From the NCBI GenBank assembly GCA_904392525.1, contig CAJFMW010000010.1:1-39075 (forward strand): DNA of 39,075 nt, written 5' to 3'. The notes beneath the pieces are model-generated. The model ran no database searches, was not told the DNA's origin, and saw only the letters and a list, made by a program, of their open reading frames with translations. Each line of letters opens with the position of its first letter. Position 1 is the first letter of the stretch. This stretch comes from an uncultured Eisenbergiella sp. GTDB taxonomy: Bacteria; Bacillota; Clostridia; Lachnospirales; Lachnospiraceae. Position numbers and translations under genes: made by a program. Of this stretch, positions 1-7,603 are shown one piece after another.

Positions 1-96
1 AAAGTGACTCTCAAAGAGATCCACTGGCTGTGCGATGGATTATCCCTGAACCCCAGCGGCGCTTTTGAAGAACGCCACCCAAAGATCGTAGTCTGA
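1..96 (+). pseudogene. C-terminal end of an IS66-family TnpB (Orf2)-like protein, cut by the window edge
   Basis: The open frame from base 1 to the TGA at 94-96 gives 31 residues. They include EIHWLCDGLS and end in PKIVV. IS66 Orf2/TnpB proteins end in a similar pattern, with a W-L-x-x-G-L motif, about ten variable residues, and a final P-K-hydrophobic tail. That protein is an accessory factor for IS66 transposition. The large IS66 transposase gene that normally follows is absent, so this looks like the edge of a partly deleted insertion sequence. The identification rests on a short tail; another mobile-element protein is possible. Confidence 0.45.
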
Positions 97-411
97 TCCC
101 GATTCCTGTCAATTCGCAAAAAGGTAACCTATTTGGCGCTTACATTGCTACAGCAAACTTAAAAAGTAAGAGATAAACCTTCCCCTGGCGATGCCGGGGG
201 ATTTCTTATTTTGTCAAGGTACGGGTGATTACCTACTTACGATCTGCTTATGCTCTGGATCTGCTTCCATGGCAAATCGGTATCTTGCCTGGACCGCTTC
301 AACCTTGGGGTTTCGGAAGGACTATTGATGAGGCATTGATATAACTGGAAGACTAGATTTCTCAAGCAAATATCATAATTTCAGGCCAGCAGATTCACTG
401 CTGGCCTGATA
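97..411. other. Non-coding stretch after the IS66-like tail, with a terminator and a short gene remnant
   Basis: No intact gene is visible. A hairpin with CCCCTGGC and GCCGGGGG arms lies at about 183-201 and is followed by a T-rich tract. On the minus strand, an open stretch at 229-321 encodes about 30 residues, including EAVQARYRFAMEAD, and ends in TAA. It has no start codon and is closed upstream by TAG, so it is probably the decayed end of a gene whose family I do not recognise. Confidence 0.35.
183..213 (+). terminator. Rho-independent terminator after the IS66-like fragment
   Basis: An 8-bp stem (CCCCTGGC paired with GCCGGGGG, one T-G wobble) closes a 3-nt loop. The tract ATTTCTTATTTT follows. 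Confidence 0.55.
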
Positions 412-723
412 CTATTCAACAGAGATTATATTTTCAAGTTTTTTCAGTTTCTTTTTCAGGCAGCCTAAATACAGGAATAAACCACTTAAGCACACGATGA
501 TAATGGCCAAAGGAAGTAACAGGTGAAAAATCCAGAAGATGGCCTGAATTTCATATTCCCCCAAATGGAAAATATCTTGCACGAAACGGAAGACGGAAAA
601 ACCGGTGAATGCACCGATAAATGTACCCGCAAAGACTAAGATTGATTGATACATACCCTGTAGATTCCGCTTTTCAATCCTTGCCCGTATTATTTCTAAT
701 TTCATATCTTTTGAACTTTCCAT
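412..723 (-). CDS. Small two-helix membrane protein of unknown function
   Basis: This 103-residue protein is preceded by a good ribosome binding site (GGAG, then ATATC, before ATG at 723). The N-terminus is charged and amphipathic. Two hydrophobic segments follow, at about residues 26-48 and 61-87, and the C-terminus is rich in lysine (CLKKKLKKLEN). That layout suggests an inner-membrane protein with both ends in the cytoplasm. I do not recognise a family. It lies on the same strand as the 89-residue gene at 917-1186, about 190 bases downstream of it, so the two may be one minus-strand transcript in mobile DNA. The coding call rests on the ribosome binding site and the coherent membrane topology. 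Confidence 0.6.
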   Translation of the reverse strand: MESSKDMKLEIIRARIEKRNLQGMYQSILVFAGTFIGAFTGFSVFRFVQDIFHLGEYEIQAIFWIFHLLLPLAIIIVCLSGLFLYLGCLKKKLKKLENIISVE

Positions 724-916
724 GATATCTCCTTGTGCATATGGCAGAAAAATACCCTATCGGAATATCTGTGGGGTTGTTGTTGGTCTTGTTTCATTGA
801 AGGATTCTGTCAATATTTTAAGGCAAAATAAAGACCTTTTCAAGCTCTACCTAATTTCTCAATTCATGAAAGTGGTTCCCCTCTCAAATTCGGGGAAAGT
901 TTTGAACGGGAAAATT

Positions 917-1186
917 TCAGGAGATCTGAATTACTTCCACCATAGCAGCTCTGGGCGCATAGAAGGTTTCAATATCCAGATTAGCCCCGCTCATGACCTT
1001 TACCAGAACGCGGGGAATGTTGGAACAATTTTGAAACTTGATATGGCTTCTTAATGTGCCGGAGGGAAGATATTTTTCCGCATTTTCTCCGGGAGGGATA
1101 AAGGCAATGACGATACCTTTCTTTTGCTTGTAATAACCGCCGGATTGTGATTCCCATTGAATAGGAGTCCCAGGTTGAATTTCCAT
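917..1186 (-). CDS. Small hypothetical protein, probably from mobile DNA
   Basis: The 89-residue product starts at the ATG at 1186 after AAGAGGC. Its N-terminal half (PIQWESQSGG, then KQKKGIVIAFIPPGE) reads like a small beta-rich protein. I recall similar short hypothetical proteins, with a W-x-S-Q-x-G-G start and a G-x-V-x-x-x-P-x-G motif, in phage and plasmid cargo, but they have no function I can name. No membrane segment, signal peptide or catalytic motif is seen. It is co-oriented with the membrane protein gene at 412-723. A 330-base shadow frame on the opposite strand has no ribosome binding site and is not preferred. Confidence 0.6.
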   Translation of the reverse strand: MEIQPGTPIQWESQSGGYYKQKKGIVIAFIPPGENAEKYLPSGTLRSHIKFQNCSNIPRVLVKVMSGANLDIETFYAPRAAMVEVIQIS

Positions 1187-1803
1187 TTTTGCCTCTTTTC
1201 TTATATTTATAAATTTGAAATCCTTACGATTAACGTCAGTATACCATAAATGAATGATCCTGAGAAGTAATCATGTGATTATTAAGACGTTTCTGTAATT
1301 TTTACAGAAAATCCCGTATTTTTTACAGTTGATATTATATTGGACATTTCTTTGCCTGATCTGGAAATGTGCGATCACATATTTCACGTATCGATATTTG
1401 ATTCACTTATGAGTCCGGTACACCGTCGCATACAACGTTCTAAAAAATCAGGAGCGGATCCTCCGCTGCTTGCAGCCGGATAGTTCATTTTTATAAATCG
1501 GCTTCCCATACCATGAGTCAGTGTGCTCTGAGTTTCGAGATGAAAAATCGCTGCTGTTTCCCCATATTGTAGAAGAACTTATGACAACATTTTTGTAGAT
1601 TTTCGGTAACCTCTATGACCGTTAGGAGAATAATAAATATATGGACAAATTTATAAATAATTTTTAGAACAACCGTTATCATCTTTACATCTGCTATAGA
1701 GGCGATGATTTGAGGTTTTGAAACATTTGAAGAAATATCCTTTTGAGGATTGACATAGCAGCTTCAAATCAGCCTGCAGCAGTTTTGCGCTGTGTGAAAG
1801 TGG
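1187..1803. other. 617-base AT-rich intergenic region with small repeats
   Basis: No convincing coding frame is present. A short dyad, CTGTAA-TTT-TTACAG, lies at about 1290-1304. The word TTTTTACAG is repeated about 25 bases later, which could be a protein-binding or element-end signal. The stretch separates a minus-strand gene pair from plus-strand mobile genes, so it must hold divergent promoters, but I cannot identify a clear -35/-10 pair for either side. Confidence 0.4.
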
Positions 1804-2328
1804 GTGAAACGGATGATTACAATACAGATCCCGTCTTGTGATTCCTTAAGCCAGTCCTATTATGATGATGTGGTAAATGCAATTCCGTTGGACAAGCTTC
1901 GATGTTGCTGCGGACAGTCCGGCTGTCTGATCCGGCACGCTTATTATACCAGAAAGATCAAGATGAAGTCGCGTGTGATCCGGTTCCGTATTCTTCGGCT
2001 GATCTGCAAAGCCTGCGGGCGGACCCACGCTATTCTTCTTTCTGAAATGGTTCCCTATTCGCAGATTCCATTTCAGGATCAAAAAGACCTGATTGCGGCT
2101 TCAGAAACACACACATCTTATGCTGATATTCTACAGCGAAATCTATGTATTGATGAAAATAATGCAGCCTATGTAATCCGATCGTTTCGGATGCACTGGA
2201 AAACGCGGCTGTTACGCGCCGGAATCCCCTTGGGTGATCATCTGATTTCATTCTGCTTTTTCCTCTTTTCCCGTCAGTTTATGCAAATCAAGGATGTTCC
2301 CAATCAACTTATTCGCATACCCACATAA
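1804..2328 (+). CDS. DUF6431-like cysteine-rich mobile-element protein
   Basis: The 174-residue protein has an N-terminal Cys/His cluster: LRCCCGQSGCLIRHAYYTR at about residues 32-50, then LICKACGRTHA at about 65-75. After it comes VPYSQIPFQDQ. This order (zinc ribbon, R-H-x-Y-Y-x-R, second C-x-x-C, P-Y-S-x-I-P) matches DUF6431 proteins, which I know from Clostridia mobile elements, often near tyrosine recombinases. The function is unknown, and a DNA-binding zinc ribbon is inferred. The C-terminus (SRQFMQIKDVPNQL) resembles the family's usual end, so it seems full length. GTG at 1804 is used here. ATG at 1813 is an alternative, and neither has a strong ribosome binding site. Confidence 0.65.
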   Translation: MKRMITIQIPSCDSLSQSYYDDVVNAIPLDKLRCCCGQSGCLIRHAYYTRKIKMKSRVIRFRILRLICKACGRTHAILLSEMVPYSQIPFQDQKDLIAASETHTSYADILQRNLCIDENNAAYVIRSFRMHWKTRLLRAGIPLGDHLISFCFFLFSRQFMQIKDVPNQLIRIPT

Positions 2329-2689
2329 CCTTACAGGCGGTTGGCCTTTGCATCGCCTATAATCCTGATCAGAAGGTTTTCATATACTGTTTTCTCCTTC
2401 CGGTTTCTGTTCTCGGATCGTTCCAGATTCGATGGATCAGGAAGGGGGGAAAGCCATCTGCCAGTTTTTGGGGATGAAAAGTACGCGTGTAAGCCTTTGG
2501 GGAAGATGAAAGGAAACGTACATTTTCACAGAAGCGTATCCCGATTTCTCTTTTGCTGATTCTGAAGGTGGTTAAAACCGGAATTCGGAGATGGGATGAG
2601 TGAAAGGAAAAATTTCACAAGGGGAGTCTGCCCTTTTGTAAAACGCCCGGCGGCGGTACATACCGAAACAGGAAAGGGGGAAGAGGATT
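2329..2689. other. Intergenic stretch with no supported gene
   Basis: A frame starting near 2340 stays open for about 45 codons but has no start signal, no recognisable motif and an odd composition. It could be a remnant of the element carrying the DUF6431 gene. The last 20 bases contain the strong purine-rich ribosome binding site of the small peptide gene that follows. Confidence 0.35.
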
Positions 2690-2818
2690 ATGATACTTCT
2701 GATAGCGGGAATCATCGCCGCCATCCTTCTGGCCGCCGGGCTGGTTCTGCTTTTTGCCGGGATTGGATTATATAAGATCCGTTTATTCCAGGTGAACGCA
2801 GAACAGAACTCCGGCTGA
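2690..2818 (+). CDS. 42-residue single-span membrane peptide
   Basis: ATG at 2690 follows GGAAAGGGGGAAGAGGATT, a strong ribosome binding site, and the frame runs 42 codons to TGA at 2816-2818. Residues 2-27 are almost entirely Ile, Leu, Ala, Gly, Val and Phe, giving one transmembrane helix. The tail is short and polar (YKIRLFQVNAEQNSG). The layout resembles small hydrophobic toxins of type I toxin-antitoxin systems and also short phage or ICE membrane peptides; I cannot assign a family. A long hairpin starts 22 bases after the stop, and the sigma-like gene follows in the same direction. The frame is below the usual gene-calling length but has better start signals than many longer frames here. 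Confidence 0.55.
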   Translation: MILLIAGIIAAILLAAGLVLLFAGIGLYKIRLFQVNAEQNSG

Positions 2819-2839
2819 CCGGAAAAGTAAGAGAACATT

Positions 2840-2876
2840 GCGGGAAAACGGCTGCCGGTAAGGCAGCCAGTCCCGC
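2840..2876 (+). other. Long interrupted hairpin after the small membrane peptide
   Basis: Outer arms GCGGGA (2840-2845) and TCCCGC (2871-2876) enclose inner arms GGCTGCC (2850-2856) and GGCAGCC (2862-2868), with a 5-nt loop GGTAA. All 13 pairs are perfect. A second, weaker hairpin (GGGG, then CCCC about 8 nt later) and a pyrimidine tract follow. It may terminate the peptide transcript or be part of a structured RNA in the leader of the sigma-like gene. Confidence 0.6.
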
Positions 2877-2990
2877 TGTGCAGGGGTAGCTCTTCCCCCC
2901 TTCTTTCATTTGGGTATGGGATATTCCTTCCCCTTCGTGCACCGCCTTCCTTTGCGGGAGTCAGGTTTACGGCACAAAGGAGGAATATCA

Positions 2991-3464
2991 ATGGAAAAGA
3001 GAGGAAAACCCCCGTATTTTGAAAAAATGTATCCGGAAGCGAGCAGGGAGGTCATCGCCTGCTTAAAGAAGAGCCAGCGGAAAATGCAGCATATGGAGTA
3101 TGACATAAAGGTTCCGAGAACCTATGTGAGCAGACGGACTGGAAAGACGGTCACGCTTCCTCCGCTGGAAGTATCCATGGAATTTTATCTGGATGCTGGT
3201 TTCGATTTCCCGGATGAAAGGGTAGATATTGAAAATGACTTTATCAATAAAAGCGTACGTAAAAGCTTATATGAAGCGCTGGATCGTTTATCGGGAGAGG
3301 ATCTGTATCTGATTGTGCAGCTGTTTTTCAAGGGAAGAAGCGAACAGGCTTTGGCAAAGGAACTGCACGTGTATCAGAATGCGGTTCACAAGCGGAAAAA
3401 GCGGATTTTGCGGGATTTGAAAAAAGCGCTGAATGGAGAGGTGGTTAAAACGAAAAATGGCTGA
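2991..3464 (+). CDS. Sigma-70 region-4-like HTH protein of a mobile element
   Basis: The start chosen is ATG at 2991, after AAAGGAGG with 7-nt spacing. A longer in-frame extension to 2910 has no ribosome binding site. The product has 157 residues. The C-terminal part (about 105-150: LSGEDLYLIVQLFFKGRSEQALAKEL, then AVHKRKKRILRDLKKAL) has the four-helix pattern of sigma factor region 4, including a helix-turn-helix. The N-terminal part contains a basic segment (VPRTYVSRRTGKTV) and an acidic linker. Family knowledge: such sigma-like proteins lacking a clear region 2 are common in conjugative and integrative elements of Clostridia and are taken as transcription regulators. Here it would act on a promoter of this element, which is inferred. 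Confidence 0.75.
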   Translation: MEKRGKPPYFEKMYPEASREVIACLKKSQRKMQHMEYDIKVPRTYVSRRTGKTVTLPPLEVSMEFYLDAGFDFPDERVDIENDFINKSVRKSLYEALDRLSGEDLYLIVQLFFKGRSEQALAKELHVYQNAVHKRKKRILRDLKKALNGEVVKTKNG

Positions 3465-3479
3465 TGTTATTTATAGGAG

Positions 3480-3890
3480 GGTATATCTATCCTTCCGACT
3501 GAACCTTATAACTGCATACCCAGCGATTACAATACGTTAGCTGTATGAAGCGAGCGACGGGAGAGGATACGCGATGACTGCCTGCAGGAAAATGTGAAAA
3601 ATAAGACATCCAGGGTGAGAGCGGAAATATCCATTTTCAGAATCCTTTGTGGCAGAAGGATACCGCGATGACCCATGCAGCCTATCATGATACTTCCGCA
3701 TAGTCACAGACATCGCAATGAGTGCGGCGGCCAGAGATCCTGGCCGGGGTAAGACCCATGACGGATTGCCGAATCCGGTTGTAACCGACTGCCAGCTTCG
3801 GGGAGGAGTGCCGAACAGAAGCAATACGAAAAAACAAAAGGCTATTTTCATAAAATATTGGGCGGCAGTCTTTATGGCTGCCGCTGTTTT
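3480..3890 (+). ncRNA. Candidate structured RNA with a repeated motif, ending in a terminator before the mazF-like gene
   Basis: This gene-free stretch contains an imperfect direct repeat of about 23 bases. Copy one is near 3565-3587 (GGATACGCGATGACTGCCT), copy two near 3659-3682 (GGATACCGCGATGACCCATG); both continue into GCAG, and the spacing is about 94 bases. Perfect small stems follow: GGCCAG/CTGGCC at about 3729-3745 and CGGTT/AACCG at about 3776-3787. It closes with a terminator hairpin at 3862-3884. The pattern (repeat-bearing RNA, terminator, then toxin) is what type III toxin-antitoxin loci look like, but the repeats here are longer and fewer. Another structured mobile-element RNA is equally possible. 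I do not match it to a known RNA family. Confidence 0.35.
3862..3890 (+). terminator. Rho-independent terminator immediately upstream of the mazF-like gene
   Basis: Perfect 7-bp stem GCGGCAG (3862-3868) with CTGCCGC (3878-3884), 9-nt loop, then TGTTTT. It lies 16 bases before the toxin start codon. Confidence 0.65.
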
Positions 3891-3905
3891 AAGAGGGGTT
3901 GACCT

Positions 3906-4313
3906 ATGAGGTACAGAAGAGAAATACAGCGGGGAGATATTTATTATGCCAGTTTAAATCCGGTGATCGGAAGCGAGCAGGGAGGAATCCGGCCTGTTCT
4001 GATCATTCAGAATGATGTGGGAAACCGCCACAGCCCGGCGACCATTGTGGCTGCCATTACGGCGAAAATGAGAAAGCATCCTCTGCCTACTCATGTGTAT
4101 CTTCCGAAAGGAACGAGCGGCCTGAAACGAAATTCGACCATTTTGTTGGAACAGATCCGCACCATTGATCAGATCAGGCTGAAGGACTACATAGGCTATG
4201 CGGATGAGCAGGTCATGGAGCAGGTAGATAGTGCATTGGCAATCAGTCTTCAAAATGTCGGCTCAGGTAACTGCCAGCAGGACATGGACAGGAGGAATTG
4301 TCTTTGTTTATGA
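3906..4313 (+). CDS. MazF/PemK-family mRNA interferase toxin
   Basis: The 135-residue product carries the family core: RGDIYYASLNPVIGSEQGG at about residues 9-27, RPVLIIQNDVGN at 29-40, then VAAITAKMRK and LPTHVYLPK. MazF/PemK proteins are ribosome-independent endoribonucleases that cut mRNA at short sequence motifs; Arg in the GG-x-R-P segment and Thr in the A-I-T segment are conserved active-site positions. ATG at 3906 follows AGAGGGG. Family members usually end soon after an A-L-A/R-I-S-L motif; this one continues about 18 residues with a Cys-rich tail, perhaps through loss of an original stop. No MazE-like antitoxin frame lies within 400 bases upstream, where a structured RNA candidate and a terminator sit instead. 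Its neighbours suggest a maintenance function in mobile DNA. Confidence 0.85.
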   Translation: MRYRREIQRGDIYYASLNPVIGSEQGGIRPVLIIQNDVGNRHSPATIVAAITAKMRKHPLPTHVYLPKGTSGLKRNSTILLEQIRTIDQIRLKDYIGYADEQVMEQVDSALAISLQNVGSGNCQQDMDRRNCLCL

Positions 4314-4359
4314 GAGCTTTGTGAAAGCGATACTTTCCATATGTGCTTGCACTTTTCAA

Positions 4360-4480
4360 AAAGTGTGAGTTTACGCGAAATACCCGATGCTTGTTTTAAA
4401 AATTCTGTCTATTTTAGAAAATAGCAGAAATATCGTGGAAATGTGGAAAACCATGTTGATTTGTGGAAAAATTCAGTAAA
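4360..4480. repeat. Dyads and short direct repeats upstream of the recombinase operon (possible element end)
   Basis: A perfect 7-bp dyad CTATTTT-AG-AAAATAG lies at 4409-4424. TGTGGAAAA occurs twice, near 4442 and 4462, and a CACTTTT/AAAAGTG dyad lies near 4350-4365. In Tn554-type elements the transposon end and recombinase binding sites lie just upstream of tnpA, so this is where such sites would be expected. That assignment is inference. Confidence 0.35.
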
Positions 4481-4500
4481 AAGGGAAAGGGAGATGAAAT

Positions 4501-5619
4501 ATGAACCCGTATATGGTAAGCCGACAGAAAAAGGCCTCCCTTTTATTTTTTCAGATCCTTTACCGGGCCGATCAGTCGGTTGTAGTGTTGCCTACCAAAT
4601 ATCTGGCCTATAAAACCCGCGCCAATGCATCGCCCAATACGGTGAAAGAGATTGCATTTTCCCTCTGCTATTATTTAAACTACCTGGAATCCACAGATAT
4701 GAATGTGGGACAGGTCTTTGAACTGAAATTTGATGAACAGCACAGGCATTTCACTGATTTTTTGCGATGGCTGAAGCTGGGCTGCCATCTGGATAAGAGA
4801 AGAAAGAAGACGCCGAATAATGGGACATGCAATGCCTACCTGCAGGATGTGTTCGGCTGGTATCAATTTTTGGAAACGGAAGAAGAACAGTTTCAGGATT
4901 TGAAAGTGTTATCCAGCCATGTGGTATCCTTCGTCAATCCTGCCGGAATCCGGTTCCACCTGACCAAAAAGACATTTCGCGGCTACCTCCCGGAAGAGAT
5001 TCATAAAGGGAAAAGAATTGAAGAGGATAACATTCTCATCCTGCTGGAACATTGTACCAATCTGAGGGACCAGCTTTTGATTCTGCTTTTGGCGGAAACC
5101 GGCTTCCGGATTGGAGAAATGCTGGGTGTTTACTATACAAAAGACATCAACTATCAAAAACACAGTGTCCGGGTAAGCTTCCGGGAAGGAAATGAAAATG
5201 ATGCCCGTGCCAAAAATGCGGAGTACCGGGAAGCGGTCATCAGCCCGGAAACCTTCCGGATTCTGATGCTCTATTTGTCCGAGAACCGGGAACTGCTCAA
5301 AAAAACAGAGCATCTTTTTATTAATCTGTCCGGCCCGAATGCCGGAAAACCCTTAAATGCGAACGCTGTATATGCCATGATGGGCAGGCTGGAGACGAAA
5401 ACAAAAATCAAAGTGACTCCGCACATGCTCCGCCACTATTATGCAAAACAGAGGCGCGACAGTGGATGGGATATCTTTTTACTCTCCCAGGCCCTCGGGC
5501 ATCGGCATGTGGATACCACCAGACAGTATCTGGATGAGGAAACAGATAAGCTGGCAAAGACGGCGGAACAGTATTTCGATCAATACGGCAGTCTTCTCAT
5601 GGCGGATAAGCTTTTATAG
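4501..5619 (+). CDS. Tyrosine recombinase 1 of three, TnpA(Tn554)-like
   Basis: This site-specific DNA recombinase has 372 residues, close to the 361 of Tn554 TnpA. The catalytic set is visible: R203 in TGFRIGEML, H308-x-x-R311 in HMLRHYY, H334 in LGHRHVDTT, and nucleophile Y343 in TRQYL. The N-terminal SAM-like core-binding domain spans roughly residues 25-140. ATG at 4501 follows GGGAG with 7-nt spacing. It is the first gene of a compact operon; the next start lies 25 bases after its stop. By analogy with Tn554 it would cut and rejoin DNA at the element ends together with its partners. Nothing in the reading frame suggests decay. Confidence 0.85.
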   Translation: MNPYMVSRQKKASLLFFQILYRADQSVVVLPTKYLAYKTRANASPNTVKEIAFSLCYYLNYLESTDMNVGQVFELKFDEQHRHFTDFLRWLKLGCHLDKRRKKTPNNGTCNAYLQDVFGWYQFLETEEEQFQDLKVLSSHVVSFVNPAGIRFHLTKKTFRGYLPEEIHKGKRIEEDNILILLEHCTNLRDQLLILLLAETGFRIGEMLGVYYTKDINYQKHSVRVSFREGNENDARAKNAEYREAVISPETFRILMLYLSENRELLKKTEHLFINLSGPNAGKPLNANAVYAMMGRLETKTKIKVTPHMLRHYYAKQRRDSGWDIFLLSQALGHRHVDTTRQYLDEETDKLAKTAEQYFDQYGSLLMADKLL

Positions 5620-5644
5620 GCAGAAAAAGAAAGAAGGGGAATGG

Positions 5645-7603
5645 ATGGCGCAGAGGATTCTGGCACCCGCGGCAGAACGGCTGCGGGAGGATATGGCGGC
5701 CTGCCCTTACCTTTCGCAGAAAGCGGCTGATATGGTGGAGGATTTCCTTCGAAGAAAAGGAATCCGCTCGTTATCAGAGGTGACATTGGATGAAGAAATC
5801 GCCTATTTTCGATTCGCCAGTTTTCATCCGTTTTTATCCCCCAGGCAGCAGCGCTATTATGGCGGGGCGCTGGAGGCATACATGTTGTGGTATTTACGGC
5901 CGGGCTATGCTGAACTGGAACAGGAGATGCAGGAGTACGGCAGGCTTTCCAGGCCTGCTTTTAACAAGATTTATCAGTTTCTGATGATAAGCGGGATTCA
6001 CCGGCTGGATGAAATAGATTATGCTGTCCGCATGTCCTACGAGAGATATCTTTCCGAGTGCAGAATCCGCAAGGTGGGGGAGCATATAAAGATGCTTGAC
6101 TGGTTAAAGCTGGAAGCCATCAGAAAACACGAACATCCGATCAGGAAGGAACGGCTGGTATTGAAAGAGCAGCCCCTTTTTCTTTTATATCATCCGGATT
6201 ACCAGACGGCAATGCGCTTTTATTTTATACAGGACAAACAGGATCTGGTATTTGATTTTTCTTTTTCTGCCTCTTTGACTTTAAAGAAACAGATTTTTTC
6301 CATGCTGGAGGCTTCTCTGGAACTGGATATGAGCAATAAAGCGTACCGGGAGCAGTACCTGGTGCCGTTGAAAATGCTGTATCTGTACTGCGTGAAGGAA
6401 CAGGTCAGGGATATCGAACAGATGGAGCTTTTCCAGGCGGAAGGCTTCCGACGGTATCTGGAAGAAAATGCGGGCGGCAAAGCCGACAGCTATTCGCAGA
6501 TCCTGGGGAGGATGCGGAAATTCCTGTTTTTAAACCCGGCAAAAACCAACTGGAACGCCAATGTGTGGTATCTGGACCGGTTCCGCCTGAAGGGGGATCG
6601 GATGAATCCGGCAAGGAAGGTGGGAAGCTTTCATTTCTATTTGATTCAGGATCCGGAAAACCGGAAGCTGTTCCAGTTGTATATGAAATACTGCATCGGA
6701 ATCAGCAGCCGGTCCATGAACCGGATCCGGGCCGAATACTATAACATATATTTGTTTCTGCAGTATTGTGACGGGAAAGGGATCAAAGCAGCCCGCCTCT
6801 CCCCCCAGGAATTTGAACAGTATATGACTGCCGAGCAGGACAGACCTGTTCTGGCCGCCACCTATAACCAGCGGCTGGAGGATATCAATCATTTTTACCT
6901 TTACCTGCTCTCAAGGGGATATATCAGTAAGGTGCCTTTTATGACAGGCCTGTATCTGAAGAAGGCCATCCCAGTTCACCACGACCGATCCGTTCCGCCC
7001 GAAGTGCAGGGAGAGATCCTGGCCCACTTAAAAGATTTCCCGGAGGAACTGCGGCTGATGTATCTGCATTTGTGGTGTGCCGGGCTGCGGGTGAATGAGG
7101 TCTGCTGCCTGACCGGGGATGCTTATTCCTTTCGGTACGGGGTGGCGTGGCTTCAGGTCTATCAATATAAAATGAAACGGGAAAAAGTCATTCCCATACC
7201 GGAAACTCTCTACCGGCTGATGCAGGATTACATCCGCAAAAACCATCGTCTCCCCCGCGAATATGTATTCCAGGGGAAGGACGGGCAGGCCTATCCGGCG
7301 GGTACCTTCTGCATTCAGATGAAAAAGATTTGCCAGGAATATGGCATCCGCTGCGGGGACTATATTTTCCGGTCGCATGATTACCGGCATTCCGTGGCTA
7401 CCAGACTGTACGATGAGGGAGCTTCCCTGCAGGCGGTGCGGGATTTTTTAGGGCACTTGGAGGAAGATATGACCAAACAGTATCTGGATTATATTCCCCA
7501 GAAAATCAATGCGGCAAACGAAAGATATTTTGAAACGAACAGTCTGGCAGACAAACTGCAGAAGCGGAAAGAGGAAATGGAATGGAAAACCGTATCTATG
7601 TAA
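5645..7603 (+). CDS. Tyrosine recombinase 2 of three, TnpB(Tn554)-like
   Basis: The start is ATG at 5645, after AGAAGGGGA; the open frame continues upstream into the previous gene but without start signals. The 652-residue product is close in size to Tn554 TnpB (about 630). It has a long N-terminal extension before the C-terminal catalytic domain. Catalytic residues are R482 in CAGLRVNEV, H578-x-x-R581 in SHDYRHS, H604 in FLGHLEED, and Y613 in TKQYLDY. Its 3' end overlaps the next gene by 22 bases, consistent with translational coupling. It is expected to act with the first recombinase in strand exchange, and the large N-terminal part may provide end-specific DNA binding. Confidence 0.85.
   Translation: MAQRILAPAAERLREDMAACPYLSQKAADMVEDFLRRKGIRSLSEVTLDEEIAYFRFASFHPFLSPRQQRYYGGALEAYMLWYLRPGYAELEQEMQEYGRLSRPAFNKIYQFLMISGIHRLDEIDYAVRMSYERYLSECRIRKVGEHIKMLDWLKLEAIRKHEHPIRKERLVLKEQPLFLLYHPDYQTAMRFYFIQDKQDLVFDFSFSASLTLKKQIFSMLEASLELDMSNKAYREQYLVPLKMLYLYCVKEQVRDIEQMELFQAEGFRRYLEENAGGKADSYSQILGRMRKFLFLNPAKTNWNANVWYLDRFRLKGDRMNPARKVGSFHFYLIQDPENRKLFQLYMKYCIGISSRSMNRIRAEYYNIYLFLQYCDGKGIKAARLSPQEFEQYMTAEQDRPVLAATYNQRLEDINHFYLYLLSRGYISKVPFMTGLYLKKAIPVHHDRSVPPEVQGEILAHLKDFPEELRLMYLHLWCAGLRVNEVCCLTGDAYSFRYGVAWLQVYQYKMKREKVIPIPETLYRLMQDYIRKNHRLPREYVFQGKDGQAYPAGTFCIQMKKICQEYGIRCGDYIFRSHDYRHSVATRLYDEGASLQAVRDFLGHLEEDMTKQYLDYIPQKINAANERYFETNSLADKLQKRKEEMEWKTVSM

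Noticed and set aside
722-1054. 110-codon plus-strand frame
   Set aside because: It lies opposite the better supported minus-strand gene at 917-1186 and has no ribosome binding site.
2341-2559. 72-codon frame after the DUF6431 gene
   Set aside because: No start signals, low-complexity composition and no motif.
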